A stretch of DNA of 64,000 bases from positions 1 through 64,000 of the forward strand of contig NJIE01000022.1 in assembly GCA_002213445.1 (NCBI GenBank), given 5' to 3'. Of this stretch, positions 8,587 to 21,262 are shown in pieces (position 1 is the first letter of the stretch; each line of letters starts with the position of its first letter). The DNA is from Xenophilus sp. AP218F. GTDB lineage: Bacteria > Pseudomonadota > Gammaproteobacteria > Burkholderiales > Chromobacteriaceae. The notes under the pieces are model-generated. The model saw nothing but the letters and a program-made list of their open reading frames with translations. It had not been told where the DNA came from and ran no database searches. A program made the translations under genes and the position numbers.

Positions 8587-9029
8587 TATCGCTTCGCCAG
8601 CCAGATATCCAGCTGCCGGGCGAAAGCCTGGCGGTCGGCCTGGCTCAACGGCGGCGGGCCTTCGGTCTGCACGCCGCTGGCGCGCAGATTGTCCATGAAG
8701 TCACGCATCGTCAGCTGCGCGGCGATGGTTTCCCTGGAAAACGCATCCCCACGCCAGTTCAGCGCCTGCGCGCCACGGGCCAGCGCCTCGGCCGCCAGCG
8801 GAATGTCGCCGGTAATCAACAGATCATCCGGCTGGATGCGGCGGGCGATCTCGTTGTCGGCCACGTCGAAACCCTTGGGCACTTGCAGCGCGCGGATATT
8901 CGGCGCCTTCGGCACCGTCAGCAGCTGGTTGGCGACCAAGACCAGCTCCACGCCGGTGCGCTGCGCCGCGCGGAACAGCACTTCCCGTATCACCTTGGGA
9001 CAGGCGTCGGCGTCTACCCAGATCGTCAT
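8586..9029 (-). CDS. yaiI: YaiI/YqxD family protein (DUF188)
   Basis: A 147-residue protein of the UPF0178/DUF188 family. The N-terminal [12 protein letters not shown] is the family signature; acidic residues here resemble a PIN-like nuclease pocket. Further family segments are [13 protein letters not shown] and [14 protein letters not shown]. Its biochemical role is not established; a nuclease-like activity is a guess from fold similarity. The start at 9029 has AGAAAGA upstream and gives the conserved N-terminus. It is convergent with yhjX and divergent from the NUDIX gene, and is unrelated to the liu pathway around it. Confidence 0.85.
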   Translation of the reverse strand: MTIWVDADACPKVIREVLFRAAQRTGVELVLVANQLLTVPKAPNIRALQVPKGFDVADNEIARRIQPDDLLITGDIPLAAEALARGAQALNWRGDAFSRETIAAQLTMRDFMDNLRASGVQTEGPPPLSQADRQAFARQLDIWLAKR

Positions 9030-9134
9030 GGTGGTTTCTTTCTCTATCAATAGCCGGCCATGATACCCGCCCTTGTCCATGACGGGAGAAAGCGCTATGC
9101 TGCGCGCCCGCCCAAAATGCCAAGGAGATATCGC

Positions 9135-9605
9135 ATGATCAGCGTCGACATAGCCGGCACCCGTTTCAATCTGCGCGCCGCCGCCATCATCGAGCATGAG
9201 GGCAAGGTGCTGCTGCACCGCCTGATCTGCGACGACTTCTGGACCTTGCCCGGCGGCCGCATTGAACCTGATGAGGAAGCGCCCAAAACGGTGGAACGGG
9301 AAATGCTGGAGGAGCTTGGCGAAACCATGCATTGCGGCGAGATGGTCATGCTGATAGAAAACTTCTTCACCACGGGCGGCAAGCGCAACCATGAGCTGGG
9401 CCTGTATTTCCAGACCTATCTGGCCGCCGACTCCGCGCTGCCTAACCGCGCAGCGCCCTTCCTTATCGAAGACGGCGGCTCGCGTCTGGAATTCGACTGG
9501 TTCAGCCGCGAGCAGCTCAGCAAGCTGCGCATCCTACCGCTGCCCATGAAAGACATGCTGATCAGCGAAGACCGCTGCCTGCGCCACGTAGTCAACCGCG
9601 AATAA
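9135..9605 (+). CDS. NUDIX hydrolase
   Basis: A 156-residue NUDIX protein. The catalytic box runs [23 protein letters not shown] (near residues 44-66), matching G-x5-E-x7-RE-U-x-EE-x-G, whose glutamates bind the Mg ions needed to split a diphosphate. The usual hydrophobic residue after the last Gly is Glu here, a minor departure. The start at 9135 is fixed by AAGGAGA 6 bases upstream. Substrate (a nucleoside diphosphate derivative or damaged nucleotide) cannot be told. It sits directly before the liuA operator and is not obviously part of the pathway. Confidence 0.85.
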   Translation: MISVDIAGTRFNLRAAAIIEHEGKVLLHRLICDDFWTLPGGRIEPDEEAPKTVEREMLEELGETMHCGEMVMLIENFFTTGGKRNHELGLYFQTYLAADSALPNRAAPFLIEDGGSRLEFDWFSREQLSKLRILPLPMKDMLISEDRCLRHVVNRE

Positions 9606-9645
9606 GCGCCCGGCCGCCCTCCGCGGCGGCCATCATGCCGACATA

Positions 9646-9676
9646 TTGACGCTTACGTAAACGTAAGCGATGATGT
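9646..9676 (+). promoter_or_regulatory. LiuR operator/promoter of the liu operon
   Basis: TTGACG (9646-9651), a 19-base spacer containing the perfect inverted repeat CTTACG-TAAA-CGTAAG (9652-9667), then TGATGT. The layout is the same as at 4114-4144, including the hexamer and spacer length. It is 52 bases before liuA and is expected to be the main promoter of the operon. Confidence 0.8.
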
Positions 9677-9727
9677 GTTCATCAGGCGCCGCCAGCCGCG
9701 CCGCACGCACAAACGAGGAGAAACCCC

Positions 9728-10897
9728 ATGTACAGCAGCCTGCGCTTCGCCTTCGGCGAAACCTACGACATGTTGCGCGAGTCGGTGCGCGACTTCGCCC
9801 TGCGCGAGATCGCGCCGCGCGCCGCCTCCATCGACCAGGACAATCTGTTCCCCGCCGACCTGTGGCGCAAATTCGGCGAAATGGGCTTGCTTGGCATCAC
9901 CGTCAGCGAGGAATACGGCGGCGCGGACATGGGCTACCTCGCCCACATGATCGCCATGGAGGAAATCAGCCGCGCCAGCGCCTCGGTGGGCCTCTCCTAC
10001 GGCGCGCACTCCAATCTGTGCGTCAACCAGATCTACAAGAACGGCAGTGTGGCGCAGCGCAGCCGTTACCTGCCCAGGCTGATCTCGGGCGAGCACGTCG
10101 GCGCTTTGGCGATGTCCGAACCCAACGCCGGCTCCGACGTGGTGAGCATGAAACTCAAGGCTGATCCGACCGACGGCGGCTACCTGCTCAACGGCAGCAA
10201 GATGTGGATCACCAACGGCGGCGACGCCGACACCCTGGTGGTGTACGCCAAGACCGACGTCAACGCCGGCGCGCGCGGCATCACCGCCTTCATCGTCGAG
10301 AAAGGCTTCGCCGGTTTCTCCCACGGCAGCAAGCTGGACAAGCTGGGCATGCGCGGCTCCAACACCTACCCCATCTTCTTCGACAACTGCTTCGTGCCGG
10401 AAGAAAACGTTCTGGGCGGCGTCGGCAACGGCGTGAAGGTGCTGATGAGCGGCCTCGATTACGAGCGCGCGGTGCTGGCGGCCGGCCCGCTGGGCATCAT
10501 GCAGGCCAGCCTGGACATCGTGGTGCCGTATCTGAACGATCGCAACCAGTTCGGCCAGGCCATCGGCGACTTCCAGCTGATGCAGGGCAAGCTGGCCGAC
10601 ATGTACGTCAAACTGTCCGCCAGCCGCGCCTACGTCTACGCCGTGGGCCAGGCGCTGGACCGCGGCGAAACCGGCCGCCAGACGCGCAAGGACGCCGCCG
10701 GCGCCATCCTCTACGCCGCCGAGAACGCCACCCAGCTGGCGCTGGACGCCATCCAGTGCCTAGGCGGCAACGGCTACATCAACGAATACGCCGCCGGCCG
10801 CCTGCTGCGCGACGCCAAGCTGTACGAGATCGGCGCCGGCACCAGCGAGATCCGCCGCTGGCTGATCGGCCGCGAGTTGATGGCTGAGACCCGATAA
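9728..10897 (+). CDS. liuA: Isovaleryl-CoA dehydrogenase
   Basis: A 389-residue acyl-CoA dehydrogenase that oxidises isovaleryl-CoA to 3-methylcrotonyl-CoA with FAD, the third step of leucine breakdown. Seen are the FAD/substrate segments [14 protein letters not shown] and [16 protein letters not shown], the C-terminal [21 protein letters not shown], and [14 protein letters not shown]. The Glu of LDYER is at the position of the catalytic base of isovaleryl-CoA dehydrogenases, in a helix where other family members lack it. GAGGAG lies 8 bases before the start. First gene after the LiuR operator; a 99-bp inverted repeat separates it from the next gene. Confidence 0.93.
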   Translation: MYSSLRFAFGETYDMLRESVRDFALREIAPRAASIDQDNLFPADLWRKFGEMGLLGITVSEEYGGADMGYLAHMIAMEEISRASASVGLSYGAHSNLCVNQIYKNGSVAQRSRYLPRLISGEHVGALAMSEPNAGSDVVSMKLKADPTDGGYLLNGSKMWITNGGDADTLVVYAKTDVNAGARGITAFIVEKGFAGFSHGSKLDKLGMRGSNTYPIFFDNCFVPEENVLGGVGNGVKVLMSGLDYERAVLAAGPLGIMQASLDIVVPYLNDRNQFGQAIGDFQLMQGKLADMYVKLSASRAYVYAVGQALDRGETGRQTRKDAAGAILYAAENATQLALDAIQCLGGNGYINEYAAGRLLRDAKLYEIGAGTSEIRRWLIGRELMAETR

Positions 10898-10911
10898 AAC
10901 CTTATAAAACA

Positions 10912-11010
10912 GCCACGAAACCCACCAAAGAACACGAAAAGTAAAACGAGCATCCTCCGCTTTCTATTTATCGACAGCGTCGTTTTCGTGTTTTTCGTGG
11001 GGTTCGTGGC
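10912..11010. repeat. 99-bp inverted-repeat element inside the liu operon
   Basis: The left arm GCCACGAAACCCACCAAAG... (10912-10940) pairs with the right arm ...CGTGGGGTTCGTGGC (10983-11010) with one gap and few mismatches, around a 42-base AT-richer loop. The arms are A- or T-rich and lack coding potential. It resembles the CACGAAA-type intergenic repeats seen in several proteobacteria. It would form a strong hairpin in the liu transcript between liuA and the next gene and may affect mRNA processing. Confidence 0.6.
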
Positions 11011-11027
11011 AAAACAGAGGTTTAAAA

Positions 11028-11390
11028 ATGCCTGTGCTTTCTTCCGACAACGCCGCCGAGCGCATCGTCCAGGCCCAGCTGGACGCCTACAACGCCCGCA
11101 ACCTTGAGGCCTTCGCCGCCTGCTACGCCGAGGACGTCAAGGTCTACCGCCTGCCGTCCATGGCGCAGGTTCTCTCCGGCCGCGCCGCGCTGGCGGAGCA
11201 CTACGCCAGCCAACGCTTCCATCTGCCCAGGCTGCATGCCGCGCTGCTGCACCGCATCGTGCAAGGCAAGCGCGTCATCGACCACGAGGACGTGACGCTG
11301 GACGGCGACAACCGCCTGCGCGCGGTCGCCATCTACGACGTCAACGCCGACGGCCTGATCGCAGCCGTGTGGTTTGTCGACGCCGAATGA
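11028..11390 (+). CDS. NTF2-like (SnoaL-type) small protein
   Basis: A 120-residue protein with the cone-shaped NTF2 pattern: an N-terminal helix pair (AERIVQAQLDAYNARNLEAFAACYAEDV), the strand KVYRLPS, LSGRAALAEHYA, and C-terminal strands ending AIYDVNADGLIAAVWFVD. Proteins of this fold are either small isomerases/hydrolases or binding proteins. No catalytic set can be assigned. AGAGG precedes the start and liuB follows 14 bases after the stop, so it is cotranscribed with the liu genes; it is not a standard member of the cluster. Confidence 0.8.
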   Translation: MPVLSSDNAAERIVQAQLDAYNARNLEAFAACYAEDVKVYRLPSMAQVLSGRAALAEHYASQRFHLPRLHAALLHRIVQGKRVIDHEDVTLDGDNRLRAVAIYDVNADGLIAAVWFVDAE

Positions 11391-11404
11391 CAAGGTAAAA
11401 CAAC

Positions 11405-13003
<1,599 letters not shown>

Positions 13004-13011
13004 GGTTGATG

Positions 13012-13524
13012 ATGCGCGTCCACTCCCCAACCATCGCATTGGAACCGCAAACCGCCGATCACGCCGCCGGGCTTTATCCGCTGCTGGCGGAACCGGCGCT
13101 GTACGCCTATATCGACCGTCCGCCCCCAGCCAGTCTTGACGCCTTCACCGACCGTTTGCGGCGACTGGAGTCCCGGCTCTCACCGGATGGCAGCCAACAG
13201 TGGCTGAACTGGGCCGTCCGGCTGGAGAACGGCGAGCTGGCGGGTTACGTCGAGGCCACCGTTTACGCTGACGCGGCCGCCGACATCGCCTACGTGCTGG
13301 GGTCTCGTTTCCATCGCCGCGGCATCGCCACCGCAGCCTGCCGCCAGATGCTGGAGCGGCTGCGCGACGATTGCCACGTCGCGCGATGCTACGCCACAAC
13401 GGATCGCCGCAACCTGGCCTCGGCGGCCTTGTTGCGCAAATTGGGCTTCAGCGAGGCGAACCATCACCCTCATTACCCGGTATCGGCGGGAGACTCGCTC
13501 TATTTCTTGGAGATGCAGGCATGA
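13012..13524 (+). CDS. GNAT-family N-acetyltransferase within the liu operon
   Basis: A 170-residue acetyltransferase of the RimJ/RimL-like type. It has the acetyl-CoA loop region YVLGSRFHRRGIATAACRQML (motif A, R-x-x-G-x-A form) and LRKLGFSEANHH near the end. Two adjacent ATGs are possible; GAGG at 13002-13005 is 6 bases from 13012 and only 3 from 13009, so the second was chosen. Its stop overlaps the liuC start (ATGA). The tight coupling says it is expressed with the pathway, yet acetyl transfer has no known step in leucine breakdown. Substrate unknown. Confidence 0.8.
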   Translation: MRVHSPTIALEPQTADHAAGLYPLLAEPALYAYIDRPPPASLDAFTDRLRRLESRLSPDGSQQWLNWAVRLENGELAGYVEATVYADAAADIAYVLGSRFHRRGIATAACRQMLERLRDDCHVARCYATTDRRNLASAALLRKLGFSEANHHPHYPVSAGDSLYFLEMQA

Positions 13525-14309
13525 GCTACGCCACGCTGCAAATCGAACACGCCGGCAAGGTGGCCACCATCTGGCTGAACCGCCCCGAGCTGCACAACGC
13601 GCTGAACGAGGTATTGATCGCCGAGCTGACCGAGGCGATGGGCCAGCTCAATCGCGACGAGGCCGTGCGCGTCATCGTGCTGGCCGGCCGCGGCAAGAGC
13701 TTCTGCGCCGGGGCGGATCTGGACTGGATGCGCCGCGCCGCCGGCTACGGCGAAGCCGAAAACCTGGCCGACGCGCAAAAACTGGCCGCCATGCTCAAGG
13801 CCATTTACCGCAGCGCCAAACCGGTGATCGCCCGCATCCACGGCGCGGCGATGGCCGGCGGCACAGGTCTTGCCGCCGTGTGCGACATCGCCATCGCCAC
13901 CGACGCCGCCAAGTTCGCCCTGACCGAGGTGCGGCTGGGCCTGATCCCGGCCACCATCGGCCCTTACGTCGCCGACGCCATCGGCCCGCGCCAGGCGCGG
14001 CGCTATTTTCTGTCCGCCGAGCGCATCCCGGCCGCCACCGCCCGCAAGATCGGGTTGGTGCACGAACTGGTGGCGGAAGAATTGCTGGACTCGCGGGTGG
14101 CGGAAATCGCCGAAGAGCTGGCCAAGGGCGCGCCCGGCGCGCTCTGCGAAGCCAAGGCGCTGCTGGCCGAGCTGCGCGATGGCTCGCCCTGGGACGACGC
14201 GCTGCTGGAGCATACCGCCGGCCGCATCGCCGCCATCCGCGCCGGCGGCGAAGCGCGCGAGGGGCTGGCCGCCTTCTTCGACAAACGCGCGCCGAAGTGG
14301 CAGGAATAA
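13521..14309 (+). CDS. liuC: 3-methylglutaconyl-CoA hydratase
   Basis: A 262-residue crotonase-fold enzyme that hydrates 3-methylglutaconyl-CoA to 3-hydroxy-3-methylglutaryl-CoA. The fold is shown by the oxyanion-hole segments GRGKSFCAGADLDWM and HGAAMAGGTGLAAVCD and by LTEVRLGLIPATIGPYV. The start overlaps the stop of the GNAT gene by 4 bases (ATGA), giving a 262-aa product of normal length; the frame is open upstream inside the GNAT gene but that part is not conserved. Between the two carboxylase subunits in gene order, as in other liu operons. Confidence 0.92.
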   Translation: MSYATLQIEHAGKVATIWLNRPELHNALNEVLIAELTEAMGQLNRDEAVRVIVLAGRGKSFCAGADLDWMRRAAGYGEAENLADAQKLAAMLKAIYRSAKPVIARIHGAAMAGGTGLAAVCDIAIATDAAKFALTEVRLGLIPATIGPYVADAIGPRQARRYFLSAERIPAATARKIGLVHELVAEELLDSRVAEIAEELAKGAPGALCEAKALLAELRDGSPWDDALLEHTAGRIAAIRAGGEAREGLAAFFDKRAPKWQE

Positions 14310-14322
14310 CCAGGATACCGCC

Positions 14323-16278
<1,956 letters not shown>

Positions 16279-16335
16279 CAAAACCATCCCGCTTTCACGC
16301 ATCAGACCTGGAACAAAACTGCCAATAAGGCCGCC

Positions 16336-16845
16336 ATGGAACCCGTCATCCTTGATCACCCCGGCCTGTCGCTGGCCGGTTACGGCATCGACACCCGCCT
16401 GGCAAACGGCGACAACCTGCGCCAGATTCCGGCGTTCTGGAACGACTACGCGGCGCGCTTGCGCCAGACGCTGCTGGACGCGCTGGGCCAGCCGCACGTG
16501 CCGGAGTACGGCGTCGCCTGCGATTTCAATCCGGAAACCGGCGCCTTTCGCTACCTGATAGCGATGGAATGTCCGACCGGATGCGCGCCGCCGCCAGGCA
16601 GCGAGCGCCGCGTATTGCCGCCGGCCAGGTACGCGGTATTCACCACGCCGCCGATAGCGGATCCGGCCTGCCTCGGCCAAACCATTTCGGATACCTGGCA
16701 GCGCATCCATCAACAATGGCTGCCCGCTTCCGACTGCTGGGAGCACGCCGCCAGCGAGGCATTCGAGCGCTACGATGGCCGCTGCGCCCCTGGCCGGGAC
16801 ACGCTGCAAATGGACATCTACCTCCCCATCCGGCCCAAACGCTGA
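16336..16845 (+). CDS. GyrI-like / AraC effector-binding-domain protein
   Basis: A 169-residue protein without a DNA-binding domain. The pattern LAGYGIDTRLANGDNLRQIPAFWNDY, then YGVACDF, YLIAMECP, ARYAVFTTPP and a final LQMDIYLPI is that of the SOUL/GyrI-like small-molecule-binding fold found as the effector domain of AraC regulators such as Rob and as free-standing proteins. Free forms bind or hydrolyse small hydrophobic compounds. It sits between liuD and liuE, 9 bases before liuE, so it is in the operon. A role as ligand sensor or thioesterase-like scavenger is only a guess. Confidence 0.78.
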   Translation: MEPVILDHPGLSLAGYGIDTRLANGDNLRQIPAFWNDYAARLRQTLLDALGQPHVPEYGVACDFNPETGAFRYLIAMECPTGCAPPPGSERRVLPPARYAVFTTPPIADPACLGQTISDTWQRIHQQWLPASDCWEHAASEAFERYDGRCAPGRDTLQMDIYLPIRPKR

Positions 16846-16854
16846 AAGCAAATC

Positions 16855-17742
16855 ATGACGCACGTGAAAATCGTCGAAGTCGGCCCGCGCGACGGGCTGC
16901 AAAACGAGAAACAGATCGTCCCGGCCGCCGTCAAGCTGGAGCTGATCCGCCGCCTGGCCGACAGCGGCCTGCGCGCCATAGAAGCCGGCGCTTTCGTCTC
17001 GCCGAAATGGGTGCCGCAGATGGCGGACAGCGCCGAGGTGCTGGCCGCGCTGGACCCATCCGGCTCCGTCGCCTATCCGGCGCTGGTGCCCAACGACAAG
17101 GGGCTGGAAGCCGCGCTGGCGGCCGGCGCGCGCGAGATCGCCGTTTTCGGCGCGGCCAGCGAAAGCTTCAGCCGGAAGAACATCAACGCCAGCATCGCCG
17201 ACAGCCTCAAACGTTTCGAAAGCGTCGTCCGCGCCGCGCTGGACGCCGGACTCAAGGTGCGCGGCTACGTGTCCTGCGCGATCGCCTGCCCTTACGAAGG
17301 CAGGATAGCGCCGGGCAAGGTGGCCGAGGTCGCCGCGGCGCTGTCCGACCTGGGCTGCTATGAAATCTCGCTGGGCGACACCATAGGCGTCGGCACGCCG
17401 GCGTCGGTGCGCGCCATGCTGGACGCCGTGCAAAAAGCGGTGCCGGCGGAACAGCTGGCCGGCCACTTCCACGACACCTACGGCATGGCCATCGCCAACA
17501 TCCGCGCCGCGCTGGACGCCGGCCTGCGCGTGTTCGACGCCTCGGTGGCGGGCCTGGGCGGCTGTCCCTACGCCCGCGGCGCGTCGGGCAACGTCGCCAC
17601 CGAAGACGTCGCCTACCTGCTGGCCGGCGAGGGCTATCGCACTGGCATAGACCTGTCTAAACTGGTGGGCGCGGCCTGGTATATCGCCGACGCGCTGGGC
17701 AAGCCGCCCGCCTCCAGGCTCGCGCACGCCCTCGGCCGCTGA
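16855..17742 (+). CDS. liuE: Hydroxymethylglutaryl-CoA lyase
   Basis: A 295-residue HMG-CoA lyase that splits 3-hydroxy-3-methylglutaryl-CoA to acetyl-CoA and acetoacetate, the last committed step of leucine degradation. It begins VKIVEVGPRDGLQNE, the family signature with the metal-binding Asp. It has GHFHDTYGMAIAN with metal-binding histidines, and GLGGCPYARGASGNVATED, the glycine-rich active-site loop with its catalytic Cys. Length is normal (about 300 aa). It is followed after 87 bases by acetoacetyl-CoA synthetase. Confidence 0.95.
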   Translation: MTHVKIVEVGPRDGLQNEKQIVPAAVKLELIRRLADSGLRAIEAGAFVSPKWVPQMADSAEVLAALDPSGSVAYPALVPNDKGLEAALAAGAREIAVFGAASESFSRKNINASIADSLKRFESVVRAALDAGLKVRGYVSCAIACPYEGRIAPGKVAEVAAALSDLGCYEISLGDTIGVGTPASVRAMLDAVQKAVPAEQLAGHFHDTYGMAIANIRAALDAGLRVFDASVAGLGGCPYARGASGNVATEDVAYLLAGEGYRTGIDLSKLVGAAWYIADALGKPPASRLAHALGR

Positions 17743-17829
17743 CGCCGCCCAGGCGCGAAATCCCGACGCGCAGCGCCCCTCGAAACCGGCAGGCCGCGAC
17801 CATACAAGACGGCCGCCTCAGGAGAAATC

Positions 17830-19791
<1,962 letters not shown>

Positions 19792-19809
19792 GTCCGGCGC
19801 GCCCAAAGC

Positions 19810-19834
19810 AAAATGGCCCCCGCGGGGCCATTTT
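19810..19834 (+). terminator. Terminator of the liu operon
   Basis: AAAATGGCCCC/GGGGCCATTTT with loop CGC and a following T run, 18 bases after the acetoacetyl-CoA synthetase stop. It lies just before the convergent stop at 19845 and has A and T tails on both sides, so it can serve both strands. Confidence 0.85.
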
Positions 19835-19844
19835 TATTGGACGG

Positions 19845-20225
19845 CTAGATGCAGACGGCGACGGCGCGCTCGGCGGCTCTGGCAGGACGCGGCGGCCGCG
19901 CCGCCGGCCAGTCGGCCACCGACAGCACGTCCAGCCGCAAGCGGGTCAACGGCGCGCCGCCCAGCTGCAAGGCCAGCTCCTGCAGGAATTGCATGGCGGT
20001 TTCGGCGCGGCTGTGGAATTCCACCTGCAACAGGCAAGGCGGCCAGCCGGCCGGCTGCTCCGGTTCCGGCGTCAGCAGCGATTCTTCCCAGCGGGACAGC
20101 TTGATCGCCTGCTGCTCGCACACGCGGCGCACGGCGTGGCGCAGCTGGCGCAGGGCCGGCTGCGGGCAGATCATGGAAAGCTGGTAGTTGAGGTGGCGGG
20201 TGGCGAAATGATTGCGGCTGGACAT
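19845..20225 (-). CDS. Small protein of unknown function, possible ACT-like fold (second of a tandem pair)
   Basis: A 126-residue protein with no motif recognised with certainty. The order LNYQLSMIC (strand), PALRQLRHAVRRVCEQQAI (helix), a loop, CLLQVEFHS (strand), AETAMQFLQELALQL (helix), LTRLRLDVL (strand) fits a beta-alpha-beta-beta-alpha-beta ACT or ferredoxin-like fold, and recalls the C-terminal domain of MgtC-type proteins. The next gene upstream on the same strand has the same pattern. The C-terminal ~25 residues are Ala/Pro/Arg-rich. The start at 20225 has AGGAG 6 bases upstream. Fold and relation are inferences. Confidence 0.65.
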   Translation of the reverse strand: MSSRNHFATRHLNYQLSMICPQPALRQLRHAVRRVCEQQAIKLSRWEESLLTPEPEQPAGWPPCLLQVEFHSRAETAMQFLQELALQLGGAPLTRLRLDVLSVADWPAARPPRPARAAERAVAVCI

Positions 20226-20367
20226 GGCGTGCTCCTGCATGACGCCCGGCGCGCGGCCGCGAACGGCGGCGGAGGCGCAGGCTGGTTATTCTGGGTCAGT
20301 GCGGGGGTCGCAAGACGCTCGCGCCGGACAAGCCGGCCGCCTCGGCTCCTTCAGGATGGCCGCGGCG

Positions 20368-20406
20368 CTAGGCGGAGCGCGCTTGCGCTTCGGGCTCTTC
20401 GGTCAT
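20368..20406 (-). CDS. Very short open frame (12 codons) with strong ribosome binding site
   Basis: ATG at 20406 is preceded by AAGGAG with a 6-base spacer, as good as any site in the window, yet encodes only MTEEPEAQARSA before TAG. It lies between the two ACT-like genes on the same strand. It may be a translated upstream frame, a leftover of a shortened gene, or chance. No function is proposed. Confidence 0.3.
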   Translation of the reverse strand: MTEEPEAQARSA

Positions 20407-20443
20407 GGCAAGCTCCTTGGCGAAAATCAGGTCGGAAATAGAT

Positions 20444-20779
20444 TCAATGCGGCCAGGCCGCGCGACGCCCCCAGCGCACGCGGCGCACCGCGGGCAGGCT
20501 GCTCACGTGCAGCGCCAGCTCGTTGCATTGCTTGAAACGTTGCGCGTGGCAATTGAGCAGAATGTCGAGGGACGCCGGCGACTCGTCGCGAGAAGGCGTG
20601 CTGACGATGCGCGCGGCGCACAGGTCGCGACGTTTCAACTCGCGCAGAATCTGTTGGCGCAAGCTGGTCAGCTCGGACTGCGCGCACGACACCGTTAATC
20701 TGAAAGCGGACAAGGCCTGCCGTCTATCGCCCATCCAGGACTGACGCAACAGCAGGCGCAAAGCTGCAACCATACGCAT
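20444..20779 (-). CDS. Small protein of unknown function, possible MgtC C-terminal/ACT-like domain (first of a tandem pair)
   Basis: A 111-residue protein. After about 25 residues, FRLTVSCAQ (strand), ELTSLRQQILRELKRRDL (helix), ARIVSTP, ASLDILLNCHA (strands), FKQCNELALHVSSLP (helix) and AVRRVRW (strand) follow the pattern of an ACT-like domain, especially that at the end of MgtC/SapB proteins (LS..P.V..V.W ending). No transmembrane segment is present, so it is not MgtC itself. AAGGAGG lies 6 bases before the ATG. It is the first gene behind the promoter at 21031-21059 with a leader of about 245 bases. Confidence 0.65.
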   Translation of the reverse strand: MRMVAALRLLLRQSWMGDRRQALSAFRLTVSCAQSELTSLRQQILRELKRRDLCAARIVSTPSRDESPASLDILLNCHAQRFKQCNELALHVSSLPAVRRVRWGRRAAWPH

Positions 20780-20901
20780 TTACCCCTCCTTGAATGCAAC
20801 AGGAGGACGCGGTGAATCCGGGCGCGAAAGCAAGCGTCGAATGCCGGCGAAAACCAGCGGCACGCTATTTAAAGTGGAATGGAAATCCTGAAAAACAAGA
20901 C

Positions 20902-20930
20902 GCCATATCCGGCCAGAGGCGGGATATGGC
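20902..20930 (-). terminator. Hairpin with T-rich tail in the leader (possible attenuator)
   Basis: On the minus strand GCCATATCC (20930-20922) pairs perfectly with GGATATGGC (20910-20902) around an 11-base loop. GTCTTGTTTTTC follows. The stem is short and the T run starts 6 bases after it, so it is a weak terminator by itself, but its place between promoter and first gene suggests a regulatory role. Confidence 0.45.
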
Positions 20931-21030
20931 AGCAAGAACTGCTAGACCCCGCCCGGCGATGCTTCGACCCAAGATCGACTACATCCATCGTTATTCACAA
21001 TTAACCTTGGCAGTTTTCTTTAACAAAGCG

Positions 21031-21059
21031 ATTATATAACAATGCCGCCAGATAATCAA
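21031..21059 (-). promoter_or_regulatory. Sigma-70 promoter for the ACT-like gene pair
   Basis: On the minus strand TTGATT (21059-21054), 17-base spacer, TATAAT (21036-21031). The -10 is perfect and the -35 matches 4 of 6. Expected start of transcription is near 21024. Confidence 0.65.
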
Positions 21060-21197
21060 ACCAGACGGACTAAAGAAAAGCCGGGCCAATAAATCCAACC
21101 CCGCCGTGAAATCTTATCAACCCACAAATAAATTAAATATAAAAATAAAAACTCGCACAAGCTGTCTTGATTCTCTGCATGAAAATTACAAAATAAA

Positions 21198-21221
21198 AGG
21201 CCACCGCATCGCGATGGCCTG
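21198..21221 (-). terminator. Hairpin downstream of the ArnT-like gene
   Basis: AGGCCA and CGCATCGCG form a near-perfect palindrome (AAGGCCA...TGGCCT with inner CGCGATGCG-like pairing). On the minus strand it is followed by TTTATTTTG, so it is likely the terminator of the transcript ending at 21263. Confidence 0.6.
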
Positions 21222-21262
21222 AATGATCCGGATAAAACCGGAATCCGCGCCGGTTTTCACCC

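Larger units (their letters stand above)
20780..21262 (-). other. Long AT-richer intergenic region: promoter, ~245-base leader and hairpin for the 20779 gene
   Basis: No gene is supported here. From right to left on the minus strand it holds an AT-rich stretch (21060-21200), a near-consensus sigma-70 promoter (21031-21059), and a transcribed leader with a 9-bp perfect hairpin at 20902-20930. The composition is well below the GC content of the neighbouring genes. The right side (21200-21262) is downstream of the glycosyltransferase gene and contains AAGGCCACCGCATCGCGATGGCCT (21198-21221), a hairpin that may end that transcript. Confidence 0.6.

Noticed and set aside
19845-20779. The two small proteins as a toxin-antitoxin pair
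   Set aside because: Neither has a DNA-binding or known toxin motif, they are 218 bases apart, and both look like the same fold.
20869-20988. A 39-codon frame in the leader of the ACT-like gene that spans the hairpin, as a leader peptide
   Set aside because: It has no ribosome binding site before its ATG and no run of a regulatory codon such as Pro or His. It is kept only as a note, since leader peptides are possible there.
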